Positions 8,816-17,090 of a stretch of DNA of 64,000 bases are shown here, piece after piece. The notes beneath the pieces are model-generated. The model worked only from the letters and a program-made list of their open reading frames with translations. It was not told where the DNA came from and ran no database searches. Made by a program: the position numbers and the translations under genes. Source of the stretch: Vibrio nitrifigilis (GTDB lineage: Bacteria > Pseudomonadota > Gammaproteobacteria > Enterobacterales > Vibrionaceae); assembly GCF_015686695.1 (NCBI RefSeq), contig NZ_JADPMR010000001.1, forward strand, positions 1,550,001 to 1,614,000, written 5' to 3'. The stretch's first letter is position 1. Each line of letters begins with the position of its first letter.

Positions 8816-10303
8816 ATGATCAAAACTCAACCGAATGTCTTTACAAATGGTCAATGGCAAACCACAGGAACGGCGCTTTTTAGCAAAACCAATCCTGCCA
8901 ATGGTGAGTTGGTGTGGCAAGGTCATGAAACAGAGAAAGCGTGTGTTGAACAAGTCGTCTCTAACGCGCGTACCGCCTTTAAAGCTTGGGCGCGCACAGC
9001 ATTTGATGAGCGTGTTGCGATAGTCAAACGCTTTGCTGAGCTGGTCGCAGACAATAAACAAACTTTGGCTGAAACCATTGCCAATGAAACCGGTAAGCCG
9101 TTGTGGGAAGCGTTAACAGAAGCGCAAGCGATGGCGAATAAAGTCGCTATTTCAATCACGTCTTATCACGAGCGTACTGGTGAAAAAGTGACTGACATTG
9201 CAGGCGGAACTGCCTCACTGCGCCACCGCCCTCATGGTGTTATGGCTGTGTTTGGCCCTTACAATTTTCCGGGGCATTTACCCAATGGGCACATTGTACC
9301 TGCGCTGATTGCCGGTAATACCATTGTGTTCAAACCCAGTGAGCTGACGCCCTTTACGGCACAAAAAACCATTGAGCTTTGGGAGCAAGCCGGATTGCCA
9401 AGCGGCGTAATTAACCTTGTACAAGGTGGTAAAGATACGGGCATTGCTTTAGCCGCAAGTGCCGGCATTGATGGTTTGTTGTTTACTGGTAGTGCGAATG
9501 TTGGATATTTACTGCATGAGCAGTTTGCCACTCGTCCCGATAAAATTTTGGCGTTAGAAATGGGGGGGAACAACCCATTAGTGATTGATTCTTATGATGA
9601 TACTGATGGTGTCGTGAACCTGATTATTCAATCTGCGTTTATCAGTGCAGGTCAGCGTTGCACCTGTTCACGCCGGCTACTCGTGCCGCATGGTGAACAA
9701 GGTGATGCATTAATTGCTCGTTTAGTTGACGTTACCAAACAGATTAAAGTCGGGGCGTGGACCGAAAAAGAACAGCCATTTATGGGGCCCGTCGTATCCG
9801 TGGCCGCGGCACAGCATATGCTCAATGCGCAAGATGAGCTGATTAAAAAAGGCGCGATTTCACTGGTTAAAATGGAACAGTTGGTACCAGAAACGGGCTT
9901 GTTATCACCAGCCATTCTTGATGTGACCAATGCGACCGATTTGGTTGATGAAGAGTACTTTGGTCCATTGCTCACTGTGATTCGTTACAACACGCGTGAA
10001 GAAGCGATTGATATTGCCAACAACACACGCTTTGGTCTATCTGCGGGTTTGGTCTCGAAAGATAAAGCTTTTTATGAGCAGTTCTTAATTGATGTTCGTG
10101 CGGGCATTATTAACTGGAACAAGCCGCTAACCGGTGCAGCAAGTAATGCGCCATTTGGTGGCCCAGGCGCATCGGGAAATCATCGCCCAAGTGCGTATTA
10201 CGCTGCTGACTACTGCGCATGGCCAGTGGCATCGTTGGAAACTGATCACGTTGAGATGCCAGAAGCCGTTTCTCCGGGTCTGGATTTTTCAAGCAATAAG
10301 TAG
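8816..10303 (+). CDS. astD: Succinylglutamate-semialdehyde dehydrogenase
   Basis: A 495-residue aldehyde dehydrogenase, within the usual length for AstD. It has the NAD-binding FGPYNFPGHLPNGH and FTGSANVG segments, the catalytic glutamate in LALEMGGNNPLV and the catalytic cysteine in GQRCTCSRRL. It oxidises N-succinylglutamate semialdehyde to N-succinylglutamate with NAD. It starts 4 bp after aruG and is followed 9 bp later by astB, all in one transcription unit. Confidence 0.95.
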   Translation: MIKTQPNVFTNGQWQTTGTALFSKTNPANGELVWQGHETEKACVEQVVSNARTAFKAWARTAFDERVAIVKRFAELVADNKQTLAETIANETGKPLWEALTEAQAMANKVAISITSYHERTGEKVTDIAGGTASLRHRPHGVMAVFGPYNFPGHLPNGHIVPALIAGNTIVFKPSELTPFTAQKTIELWEQAGLPSGVINLVQGGKDTGIALAASAGIDGLLFTGSANVGYLLHEQFATRPDKILALEMGGNNPLVIDSYDDTDGVVNLIIQSAFISAGQRCTCSRRLLVPHGEQGDALIARLVDVTKQIKVGAWTEKEQPFMGPVVSVAAAQHMLNAQDELIKKGAISLVKMEQLVPETGLLSPAILDVTNATDLVDEEYFGPLLTVIRYNTREEAIDIANNTRFGLSAGLVSKDKAFYEQFLIDVRAGIINWNKPLTGAASNAPFGGPGASGNHRPSAYYAADYCAWPVASLETDHVEMPEAVSPGLDFSSNK

Positions 10304-10311
10304 GAGCGAAT

Positions 10312-11655
10312 ATGTCAGCATACGAAGTTAACTTTGATGGCTTAGTCGGTCCAACGCATAACTACGCTGGACTTTCCTTTGGGAATGTCGCCTCAACCAA
10401 TAATAAAAATGTGGTCGCCAACCCTAAACTTGCGGCTTTGCAAGGGTTAGAAAAAGCGAAAGCATTAGCCGATATGGGCTTTAAACAAGGCATTCTTCCT
10501 CCGCAAGAACGCCCATGTATTGCGACGTTACGTCAAATGGGATTTAGCGGTAGTGATGCGGATGTGATTACGCAGGCGGCGACCAAAGCGCCGCGCTTAT
10601 TAGCGAATGCCAGCTCTGCCTCTTCCATGTGGGTGGCCAATGCCGCAACGGTTTCGCCATCGGCAGATACGTTAGATGGAAAGGTGCATTTCACCCCGGC
10701 GAATTTAAATAACAAACTGCATCGTAGCATTGAACATGAGCAGACTGGGCGGGCGTTGGCTGCCATATTCACTGACGCGCACTACTTCGCTCATCATCCA
10801 GCTCTGCCGATGCATGAATCGCTTGGCGATGAAGGTGCCGCGAACCACAACCGTTTTAGTGCCAATCATGGTCAGAGCGGAGTGGAACTGTTTGTTTATG
10901 GTCAACACTATTTTTCTGATACACCCAAGCCCAGTCAATTCCCAGCCCGTCACAGCTTAGAGGCGAGTCAAGCCATTGCTCGTCTACATGGGTTATCAGA
11001 AAACAACACGGTATTTTTACAACAAAACCCGGATGTGATTGACCAAGGGGTGTTCCACAATGATGTTATTGCGGTCAGTAATGGCCCAGTATTTTTCCAT
11101 CATCAGGATGCGTTTTTGCATCAAGCGCCTGCGTTTGATGAGATTTCTCGTAAACTGGCGCAGTATGAATGCGAATTCCATGCTATCGAAGTGCCCCGAG
11201 ATCAAGTATCGATTAGCGACGCAGTGCAAACCTATCTATTTAACAGCCAGTTGCTGACTAAAGCGGATGGTTCGATGATGTTGGTGGTACCCAATGAAGC
11301 GCGTGAGCATCCGGGTGTGTGGGCGTATTTGCAAGAGTTGATCGCCACGTCTTCTTTTATTAAAGAAGTGCAAGTGTTTGATCTACGTGAAAGTATGCGC
11401 AACGGCGGCGGCCCTGCTTGTTTACGATTGCGAGTTGCCTTGCAGCAGAACGAGCTGGATGCGGTGAACCCCCATGCGTTAATGAGTGACGAAAAATATC
11501 GCCAACTTGTTGCGTGGGTAAATACACATTATCGCGACCGGTTGTCTGAGCAAGATTTGGCAGATCCTCAGCTATTATTGGAATGTCGCACTGCGTTGGA
11601 TGAACTGACTCAGATTATGCAGTTAGGCTCTATTTATCCATTTCAGCTAGGGTAG
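10312..11655 (+). CDS. astB: N-succinylarginine dihydrolase
   Basis: A 447-residue protein, the same length as E. coli AstB. The N-terminal VNFDGLVGPTHNYAGLSFGN and the C-terminal MRNGGGPACLRLRVAL with the nucleophilic cysteine are diagnostic of this branch of the guanidino-modifying superfamily. It hydrolyses succinylarginine to succinylornithine, two NH3 and CO2. Its start follows TAGGAGCG. It is the ammonia-releasing step of the operon. Confidence 0.96.
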   Translation: MSAYEVNFDGLVGPTHNYAGLSFGNVASTNNKNVVANPKLAALQGLEKAKALADMGFKQGILPPQERPCIATLRQMGFSGSDADVITQAATKAPRLLANASSASSMWVANAATVSPSADTLDGKVHFTPANLNNKLHRSIEHEQTGRALAAIFTDAHYFAHHPALPMHESLGDEGAANHNRFSANHGQSGVELFVYGQHYFSDTPKPSQFPARHSLEASQAIARLHGLSENNTVFLQQNPDVIDQGVFHNDVIAVSNGPVFFHHQDAFLHQAPAFDEISRKLAQYECEFHAIEVPRDQVSISDAVQTYLFNSQLLTKADGSMMLVVPNEAREHPGVWAYLQELIATSSFIKEVQVFDLRESMRNGGGPACLRLRVALQQNELDAVNPHALMSDEKYRQLVAWVNTHYRDRLSEQDLADPQLLLECRTALDELTQIMQLGSIYPFQLG

Positions 11656-11661
11656 GTGGTT

Positions 11662-12648
11662 ATGGAAACATCGTTTTTAGCGCTAACACTAAAGCGTGAA
11701 ATGCCAAAAAACACGGTGTTTCATGCCCATGGGTTAACCTTTCATTGGCTTAACCATGGTGTCATGGTGATTGAGCCTGCGGGAGTTGATGATTCATTGC
11801 CAAGCATTATCTTATCTGCGGGAGTACATGGTAATGAAACGGCTCCGATTGAGTTACTCGATAGCATGGTTGCCGATTTACGGTCGGGAGCGTTAAGTCT
11901 GACTAGGCCTCTATTGGTCTTATTGGGGAACCTTGATGCGATGAACCAAGGGGAGCGCTATCTTGATTACGATATGAACCGTTTGTTTTGTCAAAATCAT
12001 CGCCGTTTCCCAGATGCTCGTGAATCAAAGCGTGCTGCTGAACTGGAAAAAGCGGTGATTCGTTTTGCCAATGATCAGCTAGGGCCGGTTTATCATTTTG
12101 ATTTGCACACAGCGATTCGCGGATCACATCATATGCGTTTTGGTTTGTTGCCATTTGTGGAACGTGGTGAATACCCAGATGCTTTTGTCGAGCAGTTAAA
12201 TGCGCTTGCTCTGGATGCGTTGGTGATTAATCATGCTCCTGCGAATACGTTTTCTTTTTTTACTAAAGATCAGCTCAATGTAGAAAGTTGTACGCTCGAA
12301 CTCGGCAGTGCCAAACCGTTTGGGCACAATAACACAGCTGACTTTACGCATATTGATCAAGCGCTACGCACCATGCTCCAAGGCAAGGCTCCTTTGCAAA
12401 GCCAGCATCCCGCTCTGGTGTATCGAGTGGCCCAGCAAATTACCAAACTCAGTGACGAATTCCAGTTTTATGTCGCAGACGATGTGAAAAATTTTACGCC
12501 GTATGAGCCTGGATTTGTATTGGCTGAAGATGGTGAAACCCGGTACCAAGTGGGTAAACAAACCGAATATGTGCTGTTTCCTAATCCCAAGGTAAAGGCC
12601 GGGCTCCGCGCCGGATTGATGTTAGTACGTGAGCCGAACGAAGGTTAA
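11662..12648 (+). CDS. astE: Succinylglutamate desuccinylase
   Basis: A 328-residue zinc carboxypeptidase-like enzyme of the AstE/aspartoacylase family. Zinc ligands are seen in GVHGNETAPIELLD (His, Glu) and FDLHTAIRGSHH (His). It releases succinate and glutamate, the last step of the pathway. ATG 11662 is preferred to GTG 11656 because AGGTGG sits just upstream of it; the gene follows astB by 6 bp. It is the last gene of the operon; a terminator lies about 100 bp downstream. Confidence 0.93.
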   Translation: METSFLALTLKREMPKNTVFHAHGLTFHWLNHGVMVIEPAGVDDSLPSIILSAGVHGNETAPIELLDSMVADLRSGALSLTRPLLVLLGNLDAMNQGERYLDYDMNRLFCQNHRRFPDARESKRAAELEKAVIRFANDQLGPVYHFDLHTAIRGSHHMRFGLLPFVERGEYPDAFVEQLNALALDALVINHAPANTFSFFTKDQLNVESCTLELGSAKPFGHNNTADFTHIDQALRTMLQGKAPLQSQHPALVYRVAQQITKLSDEFQFYVADDVKNFTPYEPGFVLAEDGETRYQVGKQTEYVLFPNPKVKAGLRAGLMLVREPNEG

Positions 12649-12746
12649 TAATAGTGATAAGAGGGTAGGCTTTCTTTTCTGACTCAGTCCTGCGTGAGAA
12701 TTTACGCGGATATATCAGATTTCACTAAGTGATTTAAGCCAAAATA

Positions 12747-12784
12747 AGCGCTGGGAAATGAAGCACATTTTCCAGCGCTTTTCT
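12747..12784 (+). terminator. Terminator of the ast operon
   Basis: The stem AGCGCTGG-AAATG / CATTTTCCAGCGCT has a 5-nt loop and runs into TTTTCT. It lies 98 bp after astE in an otherwise empty 356-bp gap (12649-13004), in which I see nothing else definite apart from an AT-rich promoter-like stretch before the next gene. Confidence 0.8.
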
Positions 12785-13004
12785 CTATTCGTCCACATGA
12801 TAAGAAGAATTGTCTTAGAACACTAAGATATAGAACTAGCGACTAAAGCCCGAAAATTTTTAATGATGTTTGTGCTGGTTTACGATTTGCTTAACAAGGT
12901 ATTATCGAAAAAGTTAGAATTATTGCTCATGACATTTTTTTAAATTGGATCATGTATTATTTTATCTTAGGTCCAATGTTGTGTTTCTCATCTAAAGGTT
13001 AGAT

Positions 13005-13574
13005 ATGAGGTATCCCGAATACAGAGCAGTGTTAAGTGACTTAGGAATGTCTTCTGCTCAGCTTGATAACCTAATTTCCTGTTTCCGTCCAAGTTCGTTT
13101 GATAAAGATAAAACCATATTGAATATTGGTGATAAATTTGACGAAGTACTGATTCTTAGTCGGGGGGCAGTTCGTTGTTATTATTTAACGCCTGAAGGAG
13201 ATGAAAGTAATAAATTATTCTTTTTTGAAGACAATATTGTTTTTCCAGTTGCTCCGATAGCACGTAACCAGCCGAGTATGTTTGGGATTGTTACTTGCGA
13301 ATCGTCATTGATATTGCGTATGTCTTTTACTGAGTTTAAACAATATTTAGTGGCTATGAATATTTGGCAACCGTTTTATTTAACTTACCTTGAATGGTTG
13401 GTAGATAGCAAAGTTCAGCGGGAATACCGACTTCTTACTCTGAACAAAAATCAGTTGATCCAAAACACTATAGAAAATGAATCACAGGTAATAAACCGGA
13501 TTAATGATTATCATATAGCCAGTTATTTGGGGATGAGTCCGGTAACCTATTCGCGCCTGAAACCTCATTCTTAA
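13005..13574 (+). CDS. Crp/Fnr-family cyclic nucleotide-binding regulator
   Basis: A 189-residue protein. Residues 15-115 look like a cNMP-binding beta-roll (GDKFDEVLILSRGAVRCYYLTPEGDESNKLFFFEDN). The tail has a short helix-turn-helix-like segment (INDYHIASYLGMSPVTYSRLK), so it resembles the shorter Crp-like proteins that respond to unknown signals. The canonical cAMP-binding arginine segment is not evident. It starts at an ATG after AAAGGTTAG and lies 70 bp before the cysteine hydrolase gene in the same direction, which it may regulate. Codon use is more AT-rich than in the ast operon. Confidence 0.78.
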   Translation: MRYPEYRAVLSDLGMSSAQLDNLISCFRPSSFDKDKTILNIGDKFDEVLILSRGAVRCYYLTPEGDESNKLFFFEDNIVFPVAPIARNQPSMFGIVTCESSLILRMSFTEFKQYLVAMNIWQPFYLTYLEWLVDSKVQREYRLLTLNKNQLIQNTIENESQVINRINDYHIASYLGMSPVTYSRLKPHS

Positions 13575-13644
13575 CATTTGATAAGGCATCGCTGTCGACG
13601 ATCTCTTACTCTCACCCTCAAACCATCGAGTAAGGATCGAAGAT

Positions 13645-14244
13645 ATGGATGAATTCAACTTATTTCCGGAAAAAACTGCATTGATATTGATTGAATACCA
13701 GAACGAGTGGGTGAGTGAACAAGGGTATTTACGTAATCATGTGGTTGTAGATCAGGAACAGTTTGAAGATGCTATTGAGCATTCAAAAATGATACTTTCT
13801 TTAGCGAGAAAAAAAGGATGTTCCATTATTCATGTGACATTACAACCGGATGACCATTATCTTGCTTTTGGTAAAGCTGAGTATGGTATGCGTCATGTCA
13901 TTCCCAAAAAGAAAACGTGGTTAGGATTTCAAGGAGAAATACATCCAGATTTTGTACCACTTGCTCACGAGCATGTGATCACCGAAAGGGTAGGGGCTAG
14001 CGCATTCTCAGGGAGTAATCTGGATATTTATCTACGAAATAATGAGGTAGTTAATGTTGTACTAATAGGTTTTGCTACCCATGTTTGTGTTGAGTCTACA
14101 CTTCGACAAGCTCACGACTTAGGTTATAACGCTTATGTTATTACTGAAGCTACAGGGGCCTTCACTATTGAACAGAAACAATATTTTAGTCGGAATGTGG
14201 TTCAACATTTTGGAAAAGAGATACGAGTTGATGATTTTGCCTGA
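13645..14244 (+). CDS. Isochorismatase-like cysteine hydrolase with altered triad
   Basis: A 199-residue member of the isochorismatase/nicotinamidase superfamily. The nucleophile is Cys148 in GFATHVCVESTLRQAHDLGY, with the usual cis-peptide context. The position normally held by aspartate is Glu17 (LILIEYQNEW), and the usual lysine aligns with Arg115 in ITERVGASAF. A subgroup with IEYQN at this site is known, so the enzyme may still be active on an amide or related substrate that I cannot name. SD AAGGATCGAAG precedes the ATG. Neighbours are a Crp-like regulator and a broken esterase. Confidence 0.82.
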   Translation: MDEFNLFPEKTALILIEYQNEWVSEQGYLRNHVVVDQEQFEDAIEHSKMILSLARKKGCSIIHVTLQPDDHYLAFGKAEYGMRHVIPKKKTWLGFQGEIHPDFVPLAHEHVITERVGASAFSGSNLDIYLRNNEVVNVVLIGFATHVCVESTLRQAHDLGYNAYVITEATGAFTIEQKQYFSRNVVQHFGKEIRVDDFA

Positions 14245-14396
14245 TGATAACTAACAAGGATTAGAAGTTGTAAGGGCGGCCAGTTAATGTAGATATGTCC
14301 CTTCCTATTGATCTGATACAAATAACATTCAACTGTACATATATACACTATTGGCGCACAATCATTACAATTAATGAGTATCCATTGGTGGTATAA

Positions 14397-15339
14397 GTGC
14401 ATAACGAATTAGAACCGGGAATTAAAGAGTTAGTTGAGGACTTTATAACTAAGGGTAAGCAATGCCCTTCTGCTCTAAATATCACTAGTAGAAGGGCAGG
14501 CTACTTATCTAGCACAGTTTTATCCGGTGATAGCCCTAAAATGTTTGAAGAGTTTACAGATAAGCTTAACGGGATCGTTTTAAAAGTTTACAAACCAAAT
14601 AACACAAAAGGCTTACCCATCACTATTTATTTTCATGGTGGCTGTTTTATTAGTGGAGGATTTAAAACTCACGAACAGCAATTACGACAGATTGCAAGTT
14701 CATCGGAACAGTATAGTCATTTGTATTCAATATCGTTTAGCGCCTGAAAATTGTTATCCAGCAGCGCATGATGATGTGTACAACGCAGTGCTTGCAATAA
14801 AGGAGTTTGGTAGTAAATATGGTGGCAACACAGACTGTATCCTATTCGTAGGGGATAGCGCTGGTGGTCAGTTAGCGTTAACGACATGTTTACGTTTAAA
14901 ACTAAATCATAACTGGCTTCCTCAAAAGCAAATTTTAATTTATCCAATGCTAGACCCTTTCGGAAAATCTGTCAGTTACATTGAAAATGGTACTGATTAC
15001 GTTATTACAGCGAATATGCTGCTTTCGGGTTTCTCGATGTACACGGCTAACTTGGAAAACGATTCGATAAGTGAGAATTCAGAGCTCAACCCTCTTGTTT
15101 GCGCAGATTTTAAAGGATTACCACCAACCTACATCATTACCGCGGAATTTGACCCTTTAAGAGATGAAGGAGAGCAGTGTTATAGACAATTACTCAATGC
15201 TGGAGTGGAAGCGTATTGTGAACGCTACTTAGGTGTTATCCACGGATTTCATCAATTATCGGGAATCAGCGCCAGTGCTAGACGCTGTCTTCGTAATATT
15301 TCCCAAGAGATAAAGCAAACAACAAAATTGTTTAGTTAA
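14397..15339 (+). pseudogene. Alpha/beta hydrolase (HSL-type esterase), frameshifted
   Basis: Two overlapping frames together encode one hormone-sensitive-lipase-type esterase of about 310 residues. The first frame (from GTG 14397) carries the oxyanion motif YFHGGCFISGG and runs to 14747. The second, entered near 14700, continues with CIQYRLAPENCYPAAHDD, the nucleophile motif GDSAGG, the acid in AEFDPLRDEG and the His in VIHGFHQL. All catalytic motifs survive, so a single one-base indel near 14695-14712 splits the gene. It is either a recent pseudogene or an assembly error; programmed frameshifting has no visible support. Confidence 0.85.
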
Positions 15340-15377
15340 TAAAGTTTATGTCGGTTATAACTGGAATAACACGTTGC

Positions 15378-15540
15378 TTTACTGAGTCAGCAAGAACTGA
15401 GCTGACTCATATACGCCTCGACATCATCCTGCATTCAATGCCTGATCACTTTCTTAAGTCAGTTCTTGACCTACATATACTAATAACAGATTATGAGCCT
15501 AGTTGAGTATTTATAATAGTACAGACATGTTCTGTAATTT
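15378..15540 (+). repeat. Direct repeat copy A (hairpin plus ~117 bp)
   Basis: This unit begins with the hairpin TGAGTCAGC / GCTGACTCA (15383-15409). It continues through TTCTTAAGTCAGTTCTTGAC, TTATGAGCCTAGTTGAGTAT and ACATGTTCTGTAA. A second copy with roughly 75-80 percent identity by eye lies at 16219-16377. The two copies flank the GNAT gene and its attC site. They do not resemble coding sequence. Confidence 0.8.
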
Positions 15541-15663
15541 ATGAGTGGAAGGAATAATAAGGCCTATAAAACAGAATGTTGTTGCTATGACGTCTGTATT
15601 TCTGAAGATATTATAAAGGCAATGTCTGCTGAAAAGAGACTGTTAGAAGTGCAAGGAGAGTCC

Positions 15664-16077
15664 GTGGAATATAAAGTAGTAAATGACTTGCCTTGTGTTA
15701 ACCAGTTTATGAAATTACGTGAATCGGCGGGGTGGGCTAATCCTAGTGCTGACATAGTGGAAATGAGTTTAGCCAACTCCGTATTTATTACTTCTGTTTT
15801 TTCTGGTTCAAAACTCATTGGGGTTGGGCGAATCGTAGGTGATGGAGCCATGTATTTCTATTTGCAGGACGTCGTGATTTCACCTGATTACCAAGGCAAA
15901 GGTGTTGGAACATTGGTGATGCATGAATTGGAAAAGTTTATAAGTAATAAAGCGCAACAGGGTTCCACGATCGCTTTGCTCGCTGCGTATGGCAAAGAAA
16001 GCTTTTATGAGCAGTTTGGTTACAGTAAAAGAACGGGTGAAGAGCTGGGTTTTGGTATGTGTAAGTTCATCGAATAA
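15664..16077 (+). CDS. GNAT-family N-acetyltransferase (cassette-borne)
   Basis: A 137-residue GNAT enzyme. It has the acetyl-CoA binding segment LQDVVISPDYQGKGVGTLVMHEL near residues 60-85 and the C-terminal FYEQFGYSKR. GTG 15664 is chosen because AAGGAGAG sits 5-6 bp upstream; the frame is open back to 15541, but that extension is cysteine-rich and unlike the family. The substrate is unknown. The gene is followed 6 bp after its stop by an integron attC site and is bracketed by two direct repeats, so it looks like a captured integron cassette. Confidence 0.85.
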   Translation: MEYKVVNDLPCVNQFMKLRESAGWANPSADIVEMSLANSVFITSVFSGSKLIGVGRIVGDGAMYFYLQDVVISPDYQGKGVGTLVMHELEKFISNKAQQGSTIALLAAYGKESFYEQFGYSKRTGEELGFGMCKFIE

Positions 16078-16082
16078 ACGTT

Positions 16083-16186
16083 CTAACAATCCACTGCAAT
16101 TGACGCAGTTAACACTGGCAATTGTGGTTTAAAGTTATTTGTTCGCTTCACTGCCAGCGTTGTGCGCATTAGAGTGGGGCGTTACT
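16083..16186 (+). other. Integron attC recombination site (VCR-like)
   Basis: The arms pair as an imperfect hairpin. The left arm reads CTAACAATCCACT ... CGCAG ... ACTGGCA, and the right arm reads CTGCCAG ... TGCGC ... AGTGGGGCGTTA. Pairs are TAAC/GTTA, CCACT/AGTGG, CGCA/TGCG and CTGGCA/TGCCAG, with unpaired bases between, which is the layout of attC sites (about 104 bp, R and L boxes with extrahelical bases). It begins 6 bp after the GNAT stop codon. No integrase gene is in the window. Confidence 0.72.
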
Positions 16187-16218
16187 GAATTTAAGTCATA
16201 AATCGAAATTGTCCATCA

Positions 16219-16377
16219 ACGTGTCAGTAAGGTTTTGGCTGGCACGAAAATGCCCCAAAATCATCCAGAACTCAATTCCAGACTACTTTCTTAAGTCAGT
16301 TATTGACCTACTTTTCGTAATGCCAGGTTATGAGTCTAGTTGAGTATTTTCAGCTAGGTAGACATGTTCTGTAACTT
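16219..16377 (+). repeat. Direct repeat copy B (hairpin plus ~117 bp)
   Basis: The second copy of the repeat at 15378-15540. The opening hairpin has a different sequence but the same position (GTGTCAG / CTGGCAC, 16221-16245), so the fold rather than the sequence is conserved. The body shares TTCTTAAGTCAGTTATTGAC, TTATGAGTCTAGTTGAGTAT and ACATGTTCTGTAA. It lies between the attC site and the resolvase remnant. Confidence 0.8.
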
Positions 16378-16496
16378 GTAACTTTGTGGACACTCTTCAC
16401 AACTTACCTATCTAGTGTTCAATAAGTCTTTTCTATTTTAACTGAACATATACAGTAGTCTTTACCTATCTTAATGAACACTTTCAGGCATTCACT
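16378..16496 (+). promoter_or_regulatory. Possible res-like site before the resolvase remnant
   Basis: Between the repeat and the resolvase start there is TGTTCA ... TGAACA (about 16419-16450) spanning roughly 32 bp, and a further TGAACA at about 16484. Serine resolvases of the Tn3 group bind clustered subsites with inverted 12-bp ends directly upstream of their gene, and the spacing is suggestive. This is inference from position and symmetry only. Confidence 0.3.
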
Positions 16497-17052
16497 ATGA
16501 AAATCGGTTATGCGCGAGTCAGTACCCAGGAACAAACGCTATCTGTTCAATTAGAGCAGCTGTAGAAAATCGGCTGTGAGAAGATTTTCCAAGCACAGGT
16601 ACGCGGTAAATCCAGCGAAGACCGAGCTGAACTGAATAAGATGTTGGAGTTTGCAAGGGAAGGGGACGTTATCCACGTTACTAAGGTAGACCGTATTGCA
16701 CGTAACACGATTGATGTGTTAAAGATTGCCGACCAACTCAATGAAAAAGGAGCTGGTTTGGTATTTCATGATCTGGGAGATATGGACATTAACAGCGATG
16801 TTGGCCGAGTGGTTTATACTACCATTTCTGCGTTCGCAGAGATGGAACGAAAACGAATCCTACAGCGTTGTAATGAGGGCAGGGTAGCCGATAAAGACCA
16901 AGGTAGGCACCTCACGATTTCCTAATAAGACCCTTCATGAACGCATACAGGAGCTTCACGAGAGTGGAATGAACAAGCATGCGATCAGTAAAGAGTTAGG
17001 GTGTAGTCGGACTACGGTGTATCGGGTGTTGAATTTAGCGAAATTTTATTAA
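16497..17052 (+). pseudogene. Serine resolvase (Tn3-like), inactivated
   Basis: The N-terminal catalytic domain is clear: KIGYARVSTQEQ with the nucleophilic serine, TKVDRIARNTIDVL, and AEMERKRILQR. An in-frame TAG at 16563-16565 interrupts it after residue 22. A later frameshift near 16915 separates the C-terminal helix-turn-helix, where GMNKHAISKELGCSRTTVY is readable in another frame. Without both lesions it would be a resolvase of about 185 residues. No transposase or terminal repeats of a Tn3 element are seen, so this is a decayed recombinase of the accessory island. Confidence 0.88.
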
Positions 17053-17090
17053 AAAATATTTTTTAGATGAGTCAGAGTGGTTCAATTCGT

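Noticed and set aside
15340..17052. Part of a chromosomal superintegron
   Set aside because: Only one attC-like site was found and there is no integrase or array of cassettes.
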